Positions 51,790 to 61,465 of a DNA stretch of 64,000 nucleotides are shown in pieces; within the stretch, counting starts at the first letter, position 1; every line of letters starts with the position of its first letter. A model generated the notes under the pieces. That model had not been told where the DNA came from, searched no databases, and saw only the letters and a list, made by a program, of their open reading frames with translations. The DNA is from Salinisphaera hydrothermalis C41B8. Its GTDB lineage: Bacteria; Pseudomonadota; Gammaproteobacteria; Nevskiales; Salinisphaeraceae. Location: positions 124,001 to 188,000 of the forward strand of contig NZ_APNK01000002.1 of NCBI RefSeq assembly GCF_000732535.1. The letters are read 5' to 3'. The position numbers and the translations under genes are program-made.

Positions 51790-54700
51790 AAATCGCGGGA
51801 CCGGGTAACGAGCGAGCCGAGGCGGTGGGTCTCGTCGACGATCTCATGGGCCAGGCAATGCCGGACTTGGCCGGCACGCTGCATCACGCCGACGATTCGT
51901 AGTAATCGAGCCGACAATACGGCGATCCGATATGTCGCCAGCACTTCGCGACGTACGATGACATTCACGGTGCCGCTTTCGTCTTCCAGGGTGAGGAACG
52001 TCACGCCCTTGGCGCTGCCGGGTCGCTGGCGCATGGTCACGATGCCGGCCACATGCGCGTTCGCGCCGTGATCCAGGCGGTTGAATGCGGCCGCCGTGAC
52101 CGCACCCGCCCGCGCCAGATCCGGCCGGAGCAGGGCGACCGGATGGCGCCGCAAAGTAAGCCCGGTACTGTGATAATCGGCCACGATGTCCGCCGCTTCG
52201 GTCGGCTCGGCCAGCGTCACCTCGGCCTCGGGCACATCGACGTGCGCAAACAGATCGTCATGCACTTCGGTGGCCGCGATCTGCCATTGCGCCCGATGCC
52301 GGTGCCCGGCCAGACCCGCAAGTGCATCGGCACGAGCCAAGGCGTCGCGGGCCCGTCGATCCAGGCGGGCCCGCGCGACCAGATCAGGGACGCTGGCAAA
52401 AGCCTGTGACGCCCGGGCTGCCGAGATCCGCGAGGCGGCCTCGGGCGACAGTCCCTTGACCAACCGAAGGCCAAGACGCAGCGCCGGCCGGACATTGCTT
52501 GACGCGGCCTCGCCGGGCTCGGATTCCAGCGTGCAGTCGGCGTGGGAATAGCGCACATCGGCCGCCCGGACTTCCACGCCGTGGCGGCGCGCATCGCGCA
52601 CGAGCTGGGCCGGCTGGTAGAAGCCCATCGGCTGGCTGTTGAGCAGGGCGGCCGCGAATGCCGCCGGATAATGGCATTTCAGATAGGCCGAAACATACAC
52701 CAGCAGCGCGAAGCTGATGGCGTGCGACTCCGGAAAACCGTAGCTGCCGAAGCCCTTGATCTGTTCGAAGATGCGATCGGCGAAGTCCTCGTCGTAGCCG
52801 CGTTCGCGCATGCCCGATTTCAAGCGTTCCCGCCAGGGTTCCAACCCGCCTTCGCGCTTCCAGGCTGCCATCGACTTGCGCAGGCCGTTGGCTTCGTTGC
52901 CATCGAAGCCGGCCGCGACCATGGCGATCTTCATCACCTGTTCCTGGAAGATCGGCACGCCCAGCGTGCGTTCCAGCACGCCGCGCAGGGCCTCGCTGGG
53001 GTACTCGATATCTTCGGGTTTCTGATCGCGCGCCTTGAGATAGGGGTGAACCATACCGCCCTGGATCGGCCCGGGGCGCACGATGGCGACTTCGACGACC
53101 AGGTCGAAGAAGCGCTTCGGCTTAAGCCGCGGCAGCATCGTCATCTGGGCGCGCGACTCGATCTGGAATACGCCGACGGTATCGGCGCGCTGGATCATGC
53201 GATAGGTCTCGGGGTCTCCGCTGGGCAGCGTGGACATTCGCCAGAGATAGCCCGTGTACCCCGCGATCAGATCGAAACAACGCCGAATGCAGGTCAGCAT
53301 GCCGAGCGCGAGGATATCGATCTTCATCAGGCCGACGGCCTCGAGATCGTCCTTGTCCCATTGGATGATCGTGCGATCGGGCATGGCCGCATTTTCCACC
53401 GGCACCAGCATTTCCAGCGGCTTGTCGCTCAGCACGAAACCGCCGACATGCTGGGACAAATGGCGCGGGAAACCGATCAGGGTATCCACCAGAACCAGAA
53501 TCTGGTGCAGCAATCGGGCGTCGAGACGCACGCCCCGGGCGGCGAGCTGTTCGGGCAGCGTACCGTCATCGGCCCGGCGCGACAGCTCGCCGGCCAGCGT
53601 ATCGATCTGATCCACGGACAGGCCCATGGCCCGGCCGACATCCCGCATGGCGCTGCGGGGACGATAGCGGATCACCGTGGCGGCCAGCGCGGCCCGCGAC
53701 CGACCGTATGTCCGGTAAATATGCTGGATGACCTCTTCGCGTCGCTCGTGCTCGAAGTCCACGTCGATATCGGGCGGTTCGGCGCGTTCCTCCGAAATGA
53801 ATCGTTCGAAGAGCAGTTCGCGCCGGATGGGGTCGACTTCGGTGATCTGCAGGCAATAACAGACGATGGAGTTGGCGGATGAGCCCCGGCCCTGACACAG
53901 AATGCCCCGGCTTCGGGCATGGCAGACAATGGCATAGACCGTCAGGAAATAGTGTGGGTAGCCCAGTCGCTCGATCACCCGTATTTCGTACATCAGTTGT
54001 CGACGTATCGCCCAGGACGACCCTTTTAATCCGCGACTTACATAACCTTTCTTAACTTCCGCTCTTAAGAAACTACTTGAAGTATGGCCGGGCGGGATAT
54101 TCTCTGCCGGGTAGTCATAACGAATATCGCGCAGCTTGAAATCGCAGGCGTCAGCGATACGCCGGGTTTCTGCGATGGCATCGGGCGGATAGAGTCTGCC
54201 GATGACCCGACGCGGGCGCAGATATCGCTCGCCGTTGGCTGCCAGGGCATGACCGGCGTTTTGGACGGTCGTTCCGAGACGCAGGGCAGTGAATACATCC
54301 TGCAGGGCACGGCGCGATCGGCGATGCATATGAACGTCACCGACCGCCACGATCGGCAAGCCGTACCGCAAGCGCAGGCTGTTCAAGCGTTTCACGTGGA
54401 GAAGATCGTGCGGTCCGCGGTGCAGGGCCAGTGCGATCCGGCTCTGGCGAGGGTAGCGCACCGCCATCCAGCCCAGCAGCGCATGCAACGTCGGGTCGGG
54501 CGGGCGACCGTAATCGGGCAGCACAAGCAGCCAGCAATCATCGAGCGCGTCGAGATCGGTACATGTGACCCGATAGCGGCCTTTGCGCGTCGCCGTTCGT
54601 GCCTTCGTAATCAACCGGCAAAGCTGGGTATAGCCGTCGGCGTTGCGTGCCAGGACCACCATAACCGGGCCGTCATCGAGCGCGAACCGGCTACCTAGAA

Positions 54701-54911
54701 TCAGACGCGGCCCCGTTTCTTCAGATGCCTTGAGGGCGCGCACGGCGCCGGCCAGGCTGCATTCGTCCGTGATGGCCAGGGCCCGGTAACCGAGCTGCGC
54801 CGCTCGATCGAATAATTCTTCCGGGCTCGATGCGCCACGGTGAAACGAAAAATTGCTGACACAACAGAGCTCTGAGTAATCTACTTCATGTGCGTTAAAG
54901 TGATTTCTCAT
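51783..54911 (-). CDS. dnaE2: Error-prone DNA polymerase DnaE2 (ImuC)
   Basis: C-family translesion polymerase of the ImuABC mutasome, 1042 residues from the ATG at 54911 (a TTG six codons earlier is possible). It has a PHP domain (about 10-270; VSNFSFHRGASSPEELF), the palm with catalytic aspartates in PPDIDVDFEHERREEVIQ, HhH region and C-terminal OB domain. Normal length is about 1030-1080. It follows imuB by 14 bp and should be induced with it by DNA damage. Confidence 0.95.
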   Translation of the reverse strand: MRNHFNAHEVDYSELCCVSNFSFHRGASSPEELFDRAAQLGYRALAITDECSLAGAVRALKASEETGPRLILGSRFALDDGPVMVVLARNADGYTQLCRLITKARTATRKGRYRVTCTDLDALDDCWLLVLPDYGRPPDPTLHALLGWMAVRYPRQSRIALALHRGPHDLLHVKRLNSLRLRYGLPIVAVGDVHMHRRSRRALQDVFTALRLGTTVQNAGHALAANGERYLRPRRVIGRLYPPDAIAETRRIADACDFKLRDIRYDYPAENIPPGHTSSSFLRAEVKKGYVSRGLKGSSWAIRRQLMYEIRVIERLGYPHYFLTVYAIVCHARSRGILCQGRGSSANSIVCYCLQITEVDPIRRELLFERFISEERAEPPDIDVDFEHERREEVIQHIYRTYGRSRAALAATVIRYRPRSAMRDVGRAMGLSVDQIDTLAGELSRRADDGTLPEQLAARGVRLDARLLHQILVLVDTLIGFPRHLSQHVGGFVLSDKPLEMLVPVENAAMPDRTIIQWDKDDLEAVGLMKIDILALGMLTCIRRCFDLIAGYTGYLWRMSTLPSGDPETYRMIQRADTVGVFQIESRAQMTMLPRLKPKRFFDLVVEVAIVRPGPIQGGMVHPYLKARDQKPEDIEYPSEALRGVLERTLGVPIFQEQVMKIAMVAAGFDGNEANGLRKSMAAWKREGGLEPWRERLKSGMRERGYDEDFADRIFEQIKGFGSYGFPESHAISFALLVYVSAYLKCHYPAAFAAALLNSQPMGFYQPAQLVRDARRHGVEVRAADVRYSHADCTLESEPGEAASSNVRPALRLGLRLVKGLSPEAASRISAARASQAFASVPDLVARARLDRRARDALARADALAGLAGHRHRAQWQIAATEVHDDLFAHVDVPEAEVTLAEPTEAADIVADYHSTGLTLRRHPVALLRPDLARAGAVTAAAFNRLDHGANAHVAGIVTMRQRPGSAKGVTFLTLEDESGTVNVIVRREVLATYRIAVLSARLLRIVGVMQRAGQVRHCLAHEIVDETHRLGSLVTRSRDFH

Positions 54912-54925
54912 GCAGCGTGCATGCC

Positions 54926-56353
54926 TCAACCGAACAGGCCATGCAGGAAATATCGCGACGACGCGTCACCGGAATTCAAGTCGCGAAACAGCCAGAGCAG
55001 GCGCCCGCGTGCGTCGAGAGCACGATAGTAGTCGCGGCGCTGGCCTTGGTCCCACCAGCCGCTTTCGATACGTTCGGGACCGCTGAGCCAGTTCATATTG
55101 CCAAGAGCCTGGGCGCTGATCGGCTCGGGCGGATCGATCAGCCACATCGGCCGCGGGAGCGTATCGCCGTTGCCGTTCGCGGCCTGATGTGGTCGTGGTT
55201 CACTGTCGCGTTCGGTCGATGCATATTCCGGTCGATGATCGGCCGGTGAATCGAGCCAGACCACGCCCTCATGACCCAGACGTGCGCGCAGCCGATCGAG
55301 CACGACCGGCCAGGGCGCGCCCGCGCTCCGATCGTTCTGTTGCCAGAGCGCGCCCTGGGCATGTTCGGCCGGCCGGAGCCGATCGCTGAGCAGCCCGATT
55401 TCGAGTACCGGCGCCGTCAGCGTGATGCGTTCAAGCCGCTCGCAGGCGACCCGCTCCAGATGCCGGGCATCGCGAGAGGGCGCGGACAGCCGAAGCGTAA
55501 TCTCGGTGGTGGCGCGATGCTCGTGTACCAGGCTCAGCCGCAAGGTCTGAATGGCGCTGTCGGCGCCGCGGAGAAAGATCGCCAGTTCGGTGAATACGCG
55601 ATGCAGTACGAAGATCAGCCCCTGGACGTTTTCAACGGCGCCGAACAGTTCATGATGCGTCTGATACCGCTCGGGGCGTTCGAACAGCGCCAGCCCATGG
55701 GGCCGACGCCCAGCCAGTTGCTCGAGGAAAGCCAATAGCTCGGGGCCAAAACGCCGCGCCAGAGCGGCCGGCGGCAAGGCGAGCAGTTCGCCGGCGCGAC
55801 GAAAACCGCTGGCTTCGAGTGTCGCACGCGTCGTCGGGTCGAGTGACAGGCTCGCCAGGGGCAGTTCGGCCAGGTCGCTGACGCGACGCCGCGCCCTGCT
55901 GAAGGCCAGGGCCGCCTGGGGTGTCTCGCCCAGCCCGGCTCGATACCTATAGCCGAGGACTTTCAGGTCGTCTCGGATGGCCTTAAGCAATCGCTGTCGT
56001 CCGCCGAACAATCGCAGGCTCGCGCCGATTTCGAAAATCAATCGTGCGTCCTGGATATTCGGGTCGGCGACCGCGCAATGAATCTGGCTGCTATAGCGCC
56101 AGGCCCAGCCGGCAAGACGGGCCAGCGCGGCGGTTTCGCCGGCGCGGCTGCGATCGTGCACAACCACCGCGGGCGAGCGTATCCGGGCGTCGGCTAGCCC
56201 CATGCCGCGGCGAACGCCATGTTCGAGCGCGGTCTGGCTGGCCGCTACGACGTGCTGACGCTGGGCCGTGGTTTCGACCACGAGCGTGGGCTGTTCGGCG
56301 GCCGCGCCCCGAAAATCCAGCGCCCAGTTCGGAAAACGCAGCGCCAGCCACAT
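54926..56353 (-). CDS. imuB: Y-family-like mutasome subunit ImuB
   Basis: Catalytically inactive Y-family polymerase relative that bridges DnaE2 to the beta clamp. The 475-residue protein begins MWLALRFPNWALDF, typical of ImuB, and lacks the carboxylates of the Pol IV/V active site. C-terminal GPERIESGWWDQGQRRDYYRAL is the conserved ImuB signature. It starts 3 bp after imuA. Confidence 0.94.
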   Translation of the reverse strand: MWLALRFPNWALDFRGAAAEQPTLVVETTAQRQHVVAASQTALEHGVRRGMGLADARIRSPAVVVHDRSRAGETAALARLAGWAWRYSSQIHCAVADPNIQDARLIFEIGASLRLFGGRQRLLKAIRDDLKVLGYRYRAGLGETPQAALAFSRARRRVSDLAELPLASLSLDPTTRATLEASGFRRAGELLALPPAALARRFGPELLAFLEQLAGRRPHGLALFERPERYQTHHELFGAVENVQGLIFVLHRVFTELAIFLRGADSAIQTLRLSLVHEHRATTEITLRLSAPSRDARHLERVACERLERITLTAPVLEIGLLSDRLRPAEHAQGALWQQNDRSAGAPWPVVLDRLRARLGHEGVVWLDSPADHRPEYASTERDSEPRPHQAANGNGDTLPRPMWLIDPPEPISAQALGNMNWLSGPERIESGWWDQGQRRDYYRALDARGRLLWLFRDLNSGDASSRYFLHGLFG

Positions 56354-56356
56354 GAT

Positions 56357-57175
56357 TCACCGCGTATACGAACGGCGAGAAGGGTCGCGATCGGCGCCGG
56401 GAGACGGGTCGCTGAATTCGTCTTGTATTGGCGAAGGCGGGATTTGCGCGCTGTTGGCAGGCTCGGCGGAAGTCAGCCCGCTCGAATCCGGCCCGACCGC
56501 AACAAACATCCACGCGCGATCCTGAGAAGCGCTCAAACCGGTGGTTCGCCCTCCGGCCGGGCCCCGGCACTTGAGGATCTCGATACGCTGATGCCCATTC
56601 CGGCAATGGAGGGCAAGCCGCAAGGCAGCCGGCGATCGATGGCGCGCGCAGGCAAGGTCGCGATAGACGAAAACCGGACAGCCGGCTTTTTCACTGGCCA
56701 GCTGCAGGCGCCGCAGCTGCGGCGTATCCAGATGATCATCCCAGATCACGAAGGCGACGAAGCCGCCAGCCGCCGCTAATTGTTCGATGCTCCAGACCCG
56801 TTCGGCGGTATCGCGACAACGAATCACCGGCACGCGGGCATGGTCGATGCCGGCGCAGTCCAGCGCCGGCGCATTCAGCCGATGCGGCGGTTCCACGAAA
56901 ACCAGCCGATGCTCGGGCCGACGCTCCAGATGAGGCTTGAGCCCGGCCAGTAGCAGGCTGAGTTCGCCCTGGCCGGCGGACTCGATCAGGAACTCGGTCA
57001 CGCCCGTCAGCGGATAGCCAGCGCCGGGCAGCAGGGCATCCAGTCGGGACCAGCCGGTAGACCAGGTCCGCAGGGCCGCGGCGCGGTTGGCCCGATGCAC
57101 GCCAAATCGTTGCCAACGGGCTTCCAGCATCGCGGCCTGGCTGGGCTGGGTCGGGTTGTATTCGCCTTTTTGCAT
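56357..57175 (-). CDS. imuA: SOS mutasome protein ImuA
   Basis: First gene of the imuA-imuB-dnaE2 SOS cassette, 272 residues, RecA-like/SulA-like fold (GVTEFLIESAGQGELSLLLAGLKPHL contains the Walker-A-like loop, poorly conserved). The annotated ATG lies only 2 bp after the LexA box, so there is no space for a ribosome site; translation may be leaderless, or may start at the Met 15 codons downstream (57130). The C-terminal 40 residues are low complexity. Confidence 0.92.
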   Translation of the reverse strand: MQKGEYNPTQPSQAAMLEARWQRFGVHRANRAAALRTWSTGWSRLDALLPGAGYPLTGVTEFLIESAGQGELSLLLAGLKPHLERRPEHRLVFVEPPHRLNAPALDCAGIDHARVPVIRCRDTAERVWSIEQLAAAGGFVAFVIWDDHLDTPQLRRLQLASEKAGCPVFVYRDLACARHRSPAALRLALHCRNGHQRIEILKCRGPAGGRTTGLSASQDRAWMFVAVGPDSSGLTSAEPANSAQIPPSPIQDEFSDPSPGADRDPSRRSYTR

Positions 57176-57177
57176 AA

Positions 57178-57193
57178 CTGTATTTATATACAG
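57178..57193 (-). promoter_or_regulatory. LexA (SOS) box of imuA
   Basis: CTGT-N8-ACAG, on the - strand CTGTATATAAATACAG, flanked by AA and TT. It is within one or two bases of the E. coli consensus TACTGTATATATATACAGTA. The inner TATAAA may double as the -10, so LexA would cover the promoter itself. Confidence 0.93.
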
Positions 57194-57408
57194 TTTTTGT
57201 GGCGCTGACTACCCCGAATATCGACGCGGGACTACAGCCTCGTCGTGCCGATTGCCGCTGGGGATGGCCGCCGCAGGGCATCGGTTCGGGCCGATCGGAT
57301 AGAGCGGGCGGGGTGTTCGAGCCAGAAGATTCGAGATCGGGCGCGCCGTCGCCGCAGCGGTTCGACGGCTTGCCCGCGGATGTGATTGCCCGCGAGCGTA
57401 AGACGAGG

Positions 57409-59844
57409 CTATACGTCGGTTTTCATGCTTTCGATGAACTGTTCGAACGGCATGGGCCGGGCAATATAATAGCCCTGAACGTAGTTGATCCCGATGCGCT
57501 CCAGGGCGTCGAGCTGCTCTTTCGTTTCAACCTGTTCGGCCACCGTGCGCAGGCCGACGGCGCGGCTGACCTTGCTGAGCGCCTCGACGATCGCGTGCTC
57601 CACCGGATCCTCGGTGACGTGGCGTACCAGCTTGCCGTCGATCTTCACGAAGTCCGAGGGCAGGTGCTTGAGGTAGCTGAACGAGCTCACGCCGCTGCCG
57701 AAATCATCGAGGGCGAAGCGACACCCGATGGCGCGCAGCGAGCGCATCAGATCGGCGGCCCGTTGCAGATTGGTCACAGCCGCCGTTTCGGTAATCTCGA
57801 AGACCAGACGTTTCGGGTTGACGCCCGACTGCTCGATGCATTCGCGCACGAAACCGACGAACTGTTCGTCGGTGATCGACTGGCCCGAGATATTGATGCT
57901 GTAGTAGCCGATGCGCGGGCAGTCGGCATCGTGCCGGCCGATCAGCCGCAGGGCCTGATCGATCACCCATCGATCGATGCGCGAGGCCATGCTGTAGCGC
58001 TCCGCGGTCAGTAGGACATCCTGCGGCGAAATCATCGCACCCGGCTCGCCTTTCATGCGCAGCAGCAGTTCGCTGCCCATGCGCGAATCCGCGTTACGGC
58101 CCGTCAGCGGAGCGATCGGCTGGGCATGCAGCACAAAGCCATGGTCGTCCAGGGCTTCGTTGATCTTCTGCATGCGCTCGATCTCGTAATCGCGCATGCG
58201 GGCTTCGTCGCTGTCGCGATGATAGACCCGAACCTGGTTCCGGCCCTGTTCCTTGGCCAGATAGCAGGCGGTGTCGGCGCGGCGTAGCAGCTCGGCGGCG
58301 CTGGCCGAGCCTTCGTCGATCACGCTTAGTCCCAGACTCGCGCCCAGGCGAAACGCCTTGCCTTCCCATTCGAACCGGAAGCTTTCGAGCCACTGACGCA
58401 AGCGTTCGGCGGCGGCCTGCGCGGTTTCCAGGTCGGTTTCCTCGAAGATGATGCCGAATTCATCGCCGCCGAGTCGGGCCAGCGTGTCGTTCGGCCTGAG
58501 TTGCGTGACCATCTGCGAAGACAGCTGCCGCAGCATGGCATCGCCGGCATGATGGCCGCAGCTGTCGTTGATCAGTTTGAACTGATCCAGGTCGAGGTAG
58601 CACAGTGTGTGGTGCACCTTGTCCAGGCGGGTGGTTTCGAGCACATGCTTGAGCCGGCGTTCAAACGCCCGACGATTGAGCAGGCCGGTCAGCGAATCGT
58701 GATTGGCCTGATAGGTCAGCTCGCGTGAGACGCGCTCGAGCCGGGTGACATCGTGTAACACCACCACGGCGCCGATGATCTGGCTTTTTTCATCTCGGAT
58801 CGCCGACACGGTGACCGTGACCGAGCGATAATCGTCGGGCTCCCGCGTCGGGGTCTGATCGCCGATCAAGGCCAGGGTGTTGGCCCATTCCCGCGACATC
58901 CCCGTGGTCAGGCATTCGGTGACCAGCCCGTCGACGAATTCCTTCTTGTCGAGATCGAACAGCTGGCAGACATCCTCGAATGCGCGCCCCTGAACCTGCT
59001 TCATGCTGCGCGAGAGCATGTGTAGACCCCGGGGATTGATGTAATCGATAGTGCCGTCGGCATCGGTGGTGACGACCCCGTCCCCGATCGCTGCCAGCGT
59101 CACCTGGGCCCGCTCTTTTTCTTGATTGAGCTGGCGTTGCGTCTCGATCAGGCGGGTCCCGTCGCGGCATATGCCTTCGCTGCCGGTGATCTGGCCATCG
59201 GCATCATCGATACGGCGCGCGGAGATCAACAACCACGCGATACTGCCATCACGGCGGAAGACGCGGGTGGGGTAGCGCACGATGTTGGCGCTCTGGGTGA
59301 GTATCGCCAGATCGGTATCGGGATCGGCAAGCAGTCCCGACAGGGGGTAGCCCCGAAGCTCGTGCGACGTATAGCCCAGCATGTCGGACACCGAATCCGT
59401 CACCCAGGTGAGCCGACCGTCACGGTCTGCGTGGTACAGCACATCGGTAACGTTGCGCAACAACCGCTGCACTCGCTGATGTCGTACCAGCAGCTTGTCG
59501 CGGTAATCATGGACACGGGCGACGAGAGTTTCGGTGGCTGCCGCCAGACGCGGTGCACGGTTGGCCACCGTGTCGTTGAACTGCGGCAACTCGTCGGCCG
59601 TGATATCGACCTGCTCGATCCAGTCCGCCAGGGCGCTGGAGCTGGCTTGGCGGATATGCCGATCCACCCGCCATATAATCCCTAGCAGCACGATGGCCAG
59701 CCCACAACCGACGGCGGTGACTAGCACCGCCAGCATATCGCGGGGCGGCGTACTCACGTATGCCACGACCAACGCCGCGAACTGGCTAAGCAGGAGAAGG
59801 CCTAGGCATCCATAGAGCACGCTTCGAGCTGCAGCCATGAGCAC
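57409..59844 (-). CDS. PAS-GGDEF-EAL cyclic di-GMP signalling protein
   Basis: An 811-residue membrane protein. Two N-terminal helices (about 10-60), a short HAMP-like linker, two PAS domains (about 115-235 and 245-370), GGDEF (about 385-545; ARLGGDEFGIIFE intact) and EAL (about 560-805). The EAL motif reads SELLLRM; the other residues needed for phosphodiesterase activity (NISGQ, FEITET, LDDFGSG, KIDG, EQVET) are present. Both domains may be active. It faces away from the quorum-sensing kinase at 60029. Confidence 0.94.
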   Translation of the reverse strand: MLMAAARSVLYGCLGLLLLSQFAALVVAYVSTPPRDMLAVLVTAVGCGLAIVLLGIIWRVDRHIRQASSSALADWIEQVDITADELPQFNDTVANRAPRLAAATETLVARVHDYRDKLLVRHQRVQRLLRNVTDVLYHADRDGRLTWVTDSVSDMLGYTSHELRGYPLSGLLADPDTDLAILTQSANIVRYPTRVFRRDGSIAWLLISARRIDDADGQITGSEGICRDGTRLIETQRQLNQEKERAQVTLAAIGDGVVTTDADGTIDYINPRGLHMLSRSMKQVQGRAFEDVCQLFDLDKKEFVDGLVTECLTTGMSREWANTLALIGDQTPTREPDDYRSVTVTVSAIRDEKSQIIGAVVVLHDVTRLERVSRELTYQANHDSLTGLLNRRAFERRLKHVLETTRLDKVHHTLCYLDLDQFKLINDSCGHHAGDAMLRQLSSQMVTQLRPNDTLARLGGDEFGIIFEETDLETAQAAAERLRQWLESFRFEWEGKAFRLGASLGLSVIDEGSASAAELLRRADTACYLAKEQGRNQVRVYHRDSDEARMRDYEIERMQKINEALDDHGFVLHAQPIAPLTGRNADSRMGSELLLRMKGEPGAMISPQDVLLTAERYSMASRIDRWVIDQALRLIGRHDADCPRIGYYSINISGQSITDEQFVGFVRECIEQSGVNPKRLVFEITETAAVTNLQRAADLMRSLRAIGCRFALDDFGSGVSSFSYLKHLPSDFVKIDGKLVRHVTEDPVEHAIVEALSKVSRAVGLRTVAEQVETKEQLDALERIGINYVQGYYIARPMPFEQFIESMKTDV

Positions 59845-60028
59845 TCGCCTAGAGGCGACCGGAGTTTACCAGTCGAAAGTCGCTCGAGCCTCTGGCGCGG
59901 CGATACAGTTTGATCGATTCGGGCATCAGGCAACGCAACGAGATCTATGCCGGGTCAGTATACTGGACGAATCGTACGACCGAGTATCGGCTGCGATATT
60001 CGAATTTTGAGATGTGTTGCGGGATGAC

Positions 60029-61465
60029 ATGACGGATTCTTCCGAGACCGAATACAAATCTGGTTCGACGTCTGATGCCGGCCAGAAGGTACCTCGCAAT
60101 GAACGCAGGAAAACGGCTGCTACGCCGTTTTTTCATGCCTTGGCAAGTCGGATTTCGAGCAGACTGATTGCCTCGCTGCAACAGAGCGCCTCGTACGGGC
60201 GCTCGATCATGGCAACATTTGCCATCATCGAAATCATCGGCCAGCCCTTGTATTACTACATGTGGCATGACCTTTACCCCCAACACTATGAAAATCTATG
60301 GCTCAGAGCGGTGTGCGTGCTTTTTGCCATACCGATGCTGTTCGAGCGCAACATTTCGCGGATGCGCGACGTTGAGCCATGGCTGACTCTTTACTGGCTT
60401 TTTGCGCTCGTTTTTCTGCTTCCGTTCTTCTTCTTCTTCATGACCCTCATGAATCATCTATCAGCGGTGTGGGCCTTGTCTACGCTTGCAGCTCTAATGC
60501 TGATGGTGATCCTGGTATTCGATTGGCTGATGACGATCTTGTTATCGGTCATAGGGGCTTTGTTAGCTTGGCTCGTTTTCAAGCTTGTCGGCGCCGATCT
60601 GCAGGTCGAAAACGATATCCCATTGCCGGTGTTGATCTCCATCTACTCCTTCGGAATCGTCGTAGGGAGCGCGATCAACTACAAGGCTGAGTTGGTCGCT
60701 AGAGAAAAACTCGCCGCTATTACTGATGCAGTCGGCACAATGGCGCACGAGCTGCGTACCCCGCTACTCGGCATCCGCAGTGGAGCGCGTGGATTAAGCA
60801 CCTATTTGCCTGCAATTATCGAAGGGTACGAACTGGCCAGAAAACATGACTTGCCTGTAAAAAGGATTCGTCGTGCTCATTTCGAACAAATGCAATCCGT
60901 TCTGGACCGTATCCGGACCGAAAGCGAATATACGGGCATTGTCCTCGACATGTTGCTGGTTAACTCCAGCCGCGCTGCTATCGATCGCTCTGTTTTCGTA
61001 CGAGTAGACATCAATCAATGTATTAATAAATCCTTGGAACGATATCCATTCCATTCCCCGCAGGAGAAAGAGCGGGTTAATTGGCTCGGTGGCCCAAGCT
61101 TCTCATTCGTCGGTTCGGAGCTTTTGATGGTCCACGTCATGTTCAACCTGTTGAAGAACGCCATTTACTATCTCGCCCGACAAGAGAGCGGTGAAATTAC
61201 AATCTGGACAACTCGTTCGGATTCTGGTGTTAATCAACTTCACTTTCGAGATACCGGCCCAGGTATACGGCCGGAGGTGTTGCCGCGGATCTTCGAACGC
61301 TTTTATTCCGGCATGCCGCGTGGCCAGGGAACCGGGATTGGCCTGGCCTTCGTCCGCCTCGTCATCGACAGCTTCGGCGGGCATATCCGCTGCGACTCGG
61401 TATGGGGCGAATACACTGAATTCACCATGAGTTTTCCGGAGATCCCTGACGATGGCCGAGATTGA
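60029..61465 (+). CDS. LqsS/CqsS-like quorum-sensing histidine kinase
   Basis: Membrane sensor kinase, 478 residues. A cytoplasmic tail of about 60 residues leads to six hydrophobic segments (about 60-218) with no periplasmic domain, the shape of alpha-hydroxyketone receptors CqsS and LqsS. HisKA has H240 in MAHELRTPLLGIRSGARGL; HATPase_c has NLLKNAIYYL, DTGPGI and GTGIGLAFVRL. Like LqsS and unlike CqsS it has no attached receiver. Codon use is less GC-rich than the neighbours, hinting at transfer. The regulator gene overlaps its end by 14 bp. ATG at 60029 preferred over a GTG five codons upstream. Confidence 0.87.
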   Translation: MTDSSETEYKSGSTSDAGQKVPRNERRKTAATPFFHALASRISSRLIASLQQSASYGRSIMATFAIIEIIGQPLYYYMWHDLYPQHYENLWLRAVCVLFAIPMLFERNISRMRDVEPWLTLYWLFALVFLLPFFFFFMTLMNHLSAVWALSTLAALMLMVILVFDWLMTILLSVIGALLAWLVFKLVGADLQVENDIPLPVLISIYSFGIVVGSAINYKAELVAREKLAAITDAVGTMAHELRTPLLGIRSGARGLSTYLPAIIEGYELARKHDLPVKRIRRAHFEQMQSVLDRIRTESEYTGIVLDMLLVNSSRAAIDRSVFVRVDINQCINKSLERYPFHSPQEKERVNWLGGPSFSFVGSELLMVHVMFNLLKNAIYYLARQESGEITIWTTRSDSGVNQLHFRDTGPGIRPEVLPRIFERFYSGMPRGQGTGIGLAFVRLVIDSFGGHIRCDSVWGEYTEFTMSFPEIPDDGRD

